A model generated the notes under the pieces. The model had not been told where the DNA came from, searched no databases, and saw nothing but the letters and a program-made list of their open reading frames with translations. A DNA stretch of 64,000 nucleotides from Gluconobacter morbifer G707 (GTDB lineage: Bacteria; Pseudomonadota; Alphaproteobacteria; Acetobacterales; Acetobacteraceae): positions 620,001-684,000 of the forward strand of contig NZ_AGQV01000001.1 of assembly GCF_000234355.1 (NCBI RefSeq), written 5' to 3'. The position numbers and the translations under genes are program-made. Positions 59,519-64,000 of this stretch are shown in pieces; the first letter of the stretch is position 1, and each line of letters starts with the position of its first letter.

Positions 59519-62215
59519 TCAGAACGACTTCAGCAGTCGCTCAAGATAATCCAGTTCGCCCTGCGGACGGGTCCGGTCCGAGGCCCTGCGGCGCAGTTCA
59601 CGCTCGATGTCGCGGGCGCGGTCGCGGGCGCTCTTGTCCGGAATATGGGCGTCCGAATCCTTGCCGTTCTGGCCTTCACCCAGCTTGCGGCCCAGCGGGT
59701 CCTGATCCTTCTGGGTATCGTCGTCACCATCTTCATCGCCAGCTTCCGGCTGATCGCCATTATCGCCGTCCTGACCTTTGGCACCATGCTGCTGGTGGCC
59801 TGAACCACCTGACCCCATGGAGGGAATGAAGCTCAGACCGCCACTCTGGCCGCTGCCTGATCCACCGCCGGATTTCTGGTTCTGGCGGGCCTGCTTCCCG
59901 GCCTCAGCCAGATCAGCCAGAACTTTCTGCTCGGCGGTCTGGGCCTTGTCATCCTGCCGGTCGGCAAGGGTCTGACGGGCGGTTTTCATATCGTCCCGGG
60001 CCTTGTCGAAGGCTGTTGCCGGTTTACCTGTCAGATCCTTGACGCGACGGGAGAGGATGTCGTTTACGCGCTGGAGTGCGCGTTGCAGCGCATGATCCGC
60101 ACGGCGCTGATCGGACTGAGCCGGAGAATTGACGGTCGCCGGATCGACGGGAGGAGGTGGCGCCGCGTCCGCTGCGTGCTGGTCCATACCCGGTGGCGGC
60201 TGCATTCCAAGCTGACGCAGAAGATCGGCCGTGGACATCTGGCTGACATCGCCATGGCTGTCCATCTGTTCGCCTGGAGGCATCGCTGCCTTGCGCGCGG
60301 CGGAAAGGCGGGCCTGTGTGTGATCGAGCAGCATGGTCTCACGGTGGACGAGATCATGCAGAGCCGCACGCTGGGCCTGTGCTTCGGCCTGCGCCTTCAT
60401 CTGGGCGGCAAGGGCCTTCAGGTCCTCCGGCGTGGCCTGACGCATATGTTCGGCCATGTCTTCCATCTGCTGAAGACGGCGGAGCGCCTCATCGCCATGG
60501 CCCTGTTCGGCATCCGACTGAAGGCGGCGCATCGCATCCGACCATGGTTCAGCGGAACTGCTGCCGGACTGGGGCATGACGATCCCGCTGGCGGCTGCGC
60601 GCTGGAACAGGAGCTGCATCCGGCGGTTCAGCGCGTCCTTCAGCGCTTTTGTCCGCCGCTGGAGTTCTTCCTGCTCAGGGAGGCTGTGGCCTTTGTCTCC
60701 CAGATCGCGCATGTGATCGAGCTGCTGCTGGACGCTTTGCTGTGCGGCCCGGACCTCGGCGGCGGCATCGGCGATTTCCGGTCCGTCCCGTTTGAGGTCG
60801 TCCTGATACAGGGCCAGTGCCCAGAGCTGGCCTGGCACAGCGACTTCCGCTCCTTCAGGGGCATCTTTCTGAAGGGATGCGATCATCAGTCCCATGGGAG
60901 CCAGAATGGCCGGGACGTTGGTGGTCTGCGTGAGGAGAGTCAGTTCGTCTGCTGCCTGCGACGTGTGTTCCTGCCCCAGCATCAGGCGACGGCGCAGGGA
61001 GACCAGCGCCCGGGCCAGCGGATCAGAAAATCTGCGGGTTCCGAGCCGGAACCTGACGGCTGCACTCCGGCTTTCATGTCCCGACACACTTTTTGCATGC
61101 AGTCGCCCTTCGACTTCCATGCCGGCGAACGGATCGGAAGAGAGGTCGGGGCGGGCCAGTCCGTGTGCATCCTTCGGCTGTCCATCCAGCGGGATGGGAA
61201 CCGTCAGGACGCGCCCGCGGTACAGGCCGGGGAGGGTGATTTCCGCTTCCAGGGAAGAGACGCCATAGGTCTGATGCACCTTCCACGGCAGGCCTGTCCG
61301 CCAGTCGTCTTTTTCAGGGCCCGGTCTGCCGTCCCATGTCACGGTGGGTGGCAGATCCGGTTCTACCGTGATGGTCCATGAACCGAGCGTCCGTCCCCGG
61401 ACCATGAGGCTGACGAGGCCGCTCTGCTCCAGCAGGGCATGTTCGTTCCAGCTCTGGGCATCCAGACGACTGCGCTTTGCGGATGACACGCCGTGAAGGA
61501 CGGGACGTCCACGCGCACCGGTGATGGTGGCGTTCAGGATTGCGCCCTGCGGAACCCGGATAGTCCCGTTCTGTCCATGCGCGGACAGGAAGACCGGCGC
61601 GCCCGGGGCATAGCCCGGACGGTCGATCCAGGCCTGAAGGGTGGGGAGCGGAATGCTGTCATCATCCACGCCGGGCAGGAAACCGGCATGCAGCCGTGAC
61701 GGCGTATGGACGCCACTCAGCACGATGGCGGTGATCAGGACGAGTGGCACAGCGGCAACCGCAGCTTTTTCCGGCGTTCCCATCGCAGGGCGCGGGAAAC
61801 CGACCCGCAGGGGGCCGAGGCCGGCAGCCACACGTTCGACATGGCGGGTCCAGATGGTAGACTGTTCACCCATGCCGGCATAGGCCGGCCGGTCCGTCAG
61901 GCTGAGCAGGGGCTGGAAGGCGAGATGGGAATCCCGCTCGATCCTGCGATCGGCCTGCACGGTGGTGGCCGGCGTGATCTGGCGTATGCCCCGGATGGTA
62001 AGCCACAGGGCCGTCCCCAGAACCGCGATTTCCGCAAGGGCGTGCAGCCAGTCGGGCAGGGACTGTGGCAGGCGGGCCAGAGAGGCCAGCACATAGAACG
62101 CCACCATCAGAAGCGGCCAGCGAAATGGCTGCCATGCCCGTTCCCACCAGATGACGCGTCGGGCGCGCTGGCGGATGGTGGCAAGGCGGGCTGTGGCGTT
62201 CCGGGGATCAGCCAT
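59519..62215 (-). CDS. TIGR02302/DUF4175 family membrane protein
   Basis: This 898-residue alphaproteobacterial protein has two N-terminal membrane helices (about residues 32-50 and 60-76), a third near 150-168, a large beta-rich region (about 180-400), a long charged helical region with coiled-coil potential (about 420-740), a Gly/Ser/Asp-rich low-complexity segment (about 775-850), and the conserved C-terminal RARDIERELRRRASDRTRP followed by ELDYLERLLKSF. The family's function is unknown, but it is consistently found next to lysA. Its start overlaps the lysA stop by 8 bases, so it is translationally coupled. Envelope localisation is inferred. Confidence 0.88.
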   Translation of the reverse strand: MADPRNATARLATIRQRARRVIWWERAWQPFRWPLLMVAFYVLASLARLPQSLPDWLHALAEIAVLGTALWLTIRGIRQITPATTVQADRRIERDSHLAFQPLLSLTDRPAYAGMGEQSTIWTRHVERVAAGLGPLRVGFPRPAMGTPEKAAVAAVPLVLITAIVLSGVHTPSRLHAGFLPGVDDDSIPLPTLQAWIDRPGYAPGAPVFLSAHGQNGTIRVPQGAILNATITGARGRPVLHGVSSAKRSRLDAQSWNEHALLEQSGLVSLMVRGRTLGSWTITVEPDLPPTVTWDGRPGPEKDDWRTGLPWKVHQTYGVSSLEAEITLPGLYRGRVLTVPIPLDGQPKDAHGLARPDLSSDPFAGMEVEGRLHAKSVSGHESRSAAVRFRLGTRRFSDPLARALVSLRRRLMLGQEHTSQAADELTLLTQTTNVPAILAPMGLMIASLQKDAPEGAEVAVPGQLWALALYQDDLKRDGPEIADAAAEVRAAQQSVQQQLDHMRDLGDKGHSLPEQEELQRRTKALKDALNRRMQLLFQRAAASGIVMPQSGSSSAEPWSDAMRRLQSDAEQGHGDEALRRLQQMEDMAEHMRQATPEDLKALAAQMKAQAEAQAQRAALHDLVHRETMLLDHTQARLSAARKAAMPPGEQMDSHGDVSQMSTADLLRQLGMQPPPGMDQHAADAAPPPPVDPATVNSPAQSDQRRADHALQRALQRVNDILSRRVKDLTGKPATAFDKARDDMKTARQTLADRQDDKAQTAEQKVLADLAEAGKQARQNQKSGGGSGSGQSGGLSFIPSMGSGGSGHQQHGAKGQDGDNGDQPEAGDEDGDDDTQKDQDPLGRKLGEGQNGKDSDAHIPDKSARDRARDIERELRRRASDRTRPQGELDYLERLLKSF

Positions 62216-63569
62216 GGGCAGGATTCGCGCTATCCTGTTCCAGCCAGGCCGGAACGGTCTCGGCCGCGATCAGTTCTGCGACGGTCTGGCGTTGGCGGAT
62301 GATGTCCCAGCGCCCGTTATCCACGAGAACCTGGGCTGCCAGCGGGCGTGTATTGTAGGTCGAGCTCATGACTGATCCGTAGGCTCCCGTATCCAGAAGA
62401 ACGACCAGATCTCCCCGGTTGAGGGATGCCGGCAGGGCGCGGTCGCGGGCGAAGATGTCGCTGCTCTCACAGACGGGCCCTACGACGTCCCAGGGTTTTG
62501 TGTCGGCTTGCAGGGCCGTTGGCGCAACTGGAAGAATACCGTGCCATGATTCATAGAGCGCGGGACGGGCCAGATCGTTCATCGCCGCGTCGATCACGGC
62601 GAAATCAGGATTCCCGGCCTTGGTTTCGATCACGCGCGTCAGCAGAAGGCCGGTTGGTCCGGAAAGCCAGCGTCCGGGTTCGATGCTCAGGCGTACATCC
62701 AGATTTCCCAGTGTCTCGGCGATGACACCGGCCAGCATGTCGGGTGCGGGAGCGATTTCGTCGCGATAGCGGATACCGAGGCCACCGCCGCAGTCCACGC
62801 TTTCGACCGTATGACCGAGAGCCCGGAGTTCCCGGACCATTTCCGCCAGACGGGTGTAACCCTCCCGAAACGGTTCGGCCGTGACCATCTGGCTGCCAAG
62901 ATGGACGGCAAGCCCCACCAGCCGGACGTTCTTCAGGGCGGTGGCTTCCCCGTACAGCGTCACAGCGCGGCGGTGTTCGATCCCGAACTTGTCTCCGGCA
63001 CGACCGGTACTGATCTTGTCGTGGGTCTGGGCGTCCACATCCGGATTGACGCGCAGGGCAGCGCGGGCGACCTTCCCGCAGGCCCGGGCCATTTCGTCCA
63101 GACGGTACAGTTCCTCGACGCTCTCGACATTCACCTGTGCGATGTCGTGCTCAATCGCGGCCCGTAGTTCGGCATCGGATTTTCCAACGCCTGAAAAGAC
63201 GATCCCTGATGAAGGAATGCCAGCATGGAGCGCGCGCTGCATTTCCCCACCACTGACGATATCGACACCGAAACCACATTGACGCAGGATGGTCAGGGTG
63301 GCCTGATGGTCCTGCGATTTCATGGCGAAATGGTAGCTGACCGGCAGGCCCCGTGCTTCAAAGGCGGATTTCAGCGCCTGCGCGCGCCGGCACAGGGTGC
63401 CTGCGCCGGTAATCCAGCATGGTGTGCCGGCTGCGGCTGCAATGACATGAAGAGGGACGCCCTCGAACAGCAGGCCGTCGCGTACGTCCATTCGGAGGGA
63501 AGGACGGCTGGCCAGAAGATCGAGCAGGGATGGATCAGTGGAAGGGTCGGAAGGAAAGGGTGCGCTCAT
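62208..63569 (-). CDS. lysA: Diaminopimelate decarboxylase
   Basis: LysA decarboxylates meso-diaminopimelate to lysine with PLP. The 453-residue alanine-racemase-fold enzyme has SYHFAMKSQDHQA (PLP lysine, about 84), GVDIVSGGEMQRAL, LRVNPDVDAQTHDKISTG, VHLGSQM (about 218), VDCGGGLGIRYRDE and, late, CESSDIFARDRALP with the active-site Cys. LVVLLDTGAYGSVMSSTYNTRP closes the family pattern. It is co-translated with the downstream DUF4175 gene and diverges from cdd by about 70 bases. Confidence 0.96.
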   Translation of the reverse strand: MSAPFPSDPSTDPSLLDLLASRPSLRMDVRDGLLFEGVPLHVIAAAAGTPCWITGAGTLCRRAQALKSAFEARGLPVSYHFAMKSQDHQATLTILRQCGFGVDIVSGGEMQRALHAGIPSSGIVFSGVGKSDAELRAAIEHDIAQVNVESVEELYRLDEMARACGKVARAALRVNPDVDAQTHDKISTGRAGDKFGIEHRRAVTLYGEATALKNVRLVGLAVHLGSQMVTAEPFREGYTRLAEMVRELRALGHTVESVDCGGGLGIRYRDEIAPAPDMLAGVIAETLGNLDVRLSIEPGRWLSGPTGLLLTRVIETKAGNPDFAVIDAAMNDLARPALYESWHGILPVAPTALQADTKPWDVVGPVCESSDIFARDRALPASLNRGDLVVLLDTGAYGSVMSSTYNTRPLAAQVLVDNGRWDIIRQRQTVAELIAAETVPAWLEQDSANPAHG

Positions 63570-63638
63570 GGTGATGCTACCGTATCGCTGTCTGAGACAT
63601 GTTCCAAGCCGAACCCGCAGCGGTTAGGGTCGGGAATC

Positions 63639-64000
63639 ATGATGGAAGAACTGATCAGACAGGCGCTTGAAGCCCGCTCCCGGGCTTATGCGCCCTATTC
63701 CCGGTTTCAGGTGGGGGCGGCGCTGCGGTGTGACGGCGTGGTGCATTCAGGCTGCAACGTGGAAAATGCAGCTTATCCTCTTGGCACCTGTGCAGAGGCC
63801 GGAGCCATTGCCGCAATGATCCGTGCCGGCGGACGGCGGATCGAGGAAATAGTGGTCGTGGGCGGGGATGAGCCCTGTACGCCCTGTGGCGGCTGTCGTC
63901 AGAAAATCCGGGAGTTCGGTGCGCCGGACCTGAAAGTCCATATGGTGGACCCGCAGGGGCGGCATCTCATGACACGGACTCTCACGGCGCTTCTGCCTGA
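63639..64000 (+). CDS. cdd: Cytidine deaminase (3' end outside the window)
   Basis: The first 120 codons of a tetrameric-type cytidine deaminase; the frame is still open at the last base. SRAYAPYSRFQVGAAL (about 14-29), NVENAAYPLGTCAEAGAI with the zinc Cys and catalytic Glu (about 42-59) and PCTPCGGCRQ (about 80-89) with the second and third zinc cysteines are complete. Cdd converts cytidine or deoxycytidine to uridine in nucleoside salvage. GGGA precedes the ATG pair 63639/63642. Only a short C-terminus is expected beyond the window. Confidence 0.93.
   Translation, partial: MMEELIRQALEARSRAYAPYSRFQVGAALRCDGVVHSGCNVENAAYPLGTCAEAGAIAAMIRAGGRRIEEIVVVGGDEPCTPCGGCRQKIREFGAPDLKVHMVDPQGRHLMTRTLTALLP

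Overview
The window is a gene-dense chromosomal stretch of an acetic acid bacterium (Alphaproteobacteria, Acetobacteraceae), most like Gluconobacter. This is inferred from gene content: a cyoABCD ubiquinol oxidase whose subunit I matches bo3-type active-site numbering, class I lysyl-tRNA synthetase, a Tim44-like protein beside mltA and an Smr gene, HdaA next to purM/purN and ppk/ppx, a Suv3-like helicase with S4 protein and FdxA, and lysA next to a DUF4175/TIGR02302 protein. By eye the sequence is about 60% G+C, with one clear AT-rich exception at about 47.64-49.68 kb. I see no rRNA, tRNA, CRISPR array, transposase or phage gene.

Layout. 0-10 kb: tsaD diverges from hemCD; secB faces hemD; a Tim44-like gene, mltA and a DNA methyltransferase run rightward, then a triheme peroxidase and an Smr protein. 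9-14.3 kb: hemF with a Tat-type solute-binding protein (minus), mtnP (plus), and a dienelactone hydrolase-SDR pair (minus). 14.3-20 kb: DUF4169 gene, groES-groEL behind a CIRCE operator, and a large DinG-type helicase (minus). 20-25.8 kb: lysS-mprF-marC are tightly packed; thpR and a UDG-family gene lie on the minus strand. 25.8-31 kb: Bax-inhibitor-like gene and cyoABCD. 31-36 kb: fdxA, S4 protein and Suv3 helicase (minus), then a leucyl aminopeptidase.

36-41 kb: a marR-type gene preceded by a hairpin-rich leader, and a small polysaccharide locus (initiating sugar-1-phosphate transferase, 4,6-dehydratase, aminotransferase). 41-47 kb: a 572-base gap without a convincing gene, an AI-2E-family permease, a Hint-domain protein with a repeat region, and an ABC-F ATPase. 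47-50.4 kb: ndk, an AT-rich island with one large glycosyltransferase, and a GST. 50.4-64 kb: purM-purN, hdaA, ppk-ppx-cdh, MFS transporter plus acid phosphatase, the DUF4175 protein with lysA, and a cytidine deaminase cut by the window end.

Most of this is housekeeping: tetrapyrrole and purine synthesis, chaperones, respiration, polyphosphate and lysine metabolism. The unusual parts are: (a) an MprF-like protein with only about half a synthetase domain, directly after a class I LysRS; (b) the hairpin cluster before the MarR gene; (c) the AT-rich glycosyltransferase island, flanked by what looks like a diverged second copy of the ndk 3' end; (d) a ThpR that has lost its second HxTx motif; (e) a perfect dyad in front of the MFS-phosphatase pair; and (f) the Hint protein. 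I did not identify a complete new defence or mobile system.
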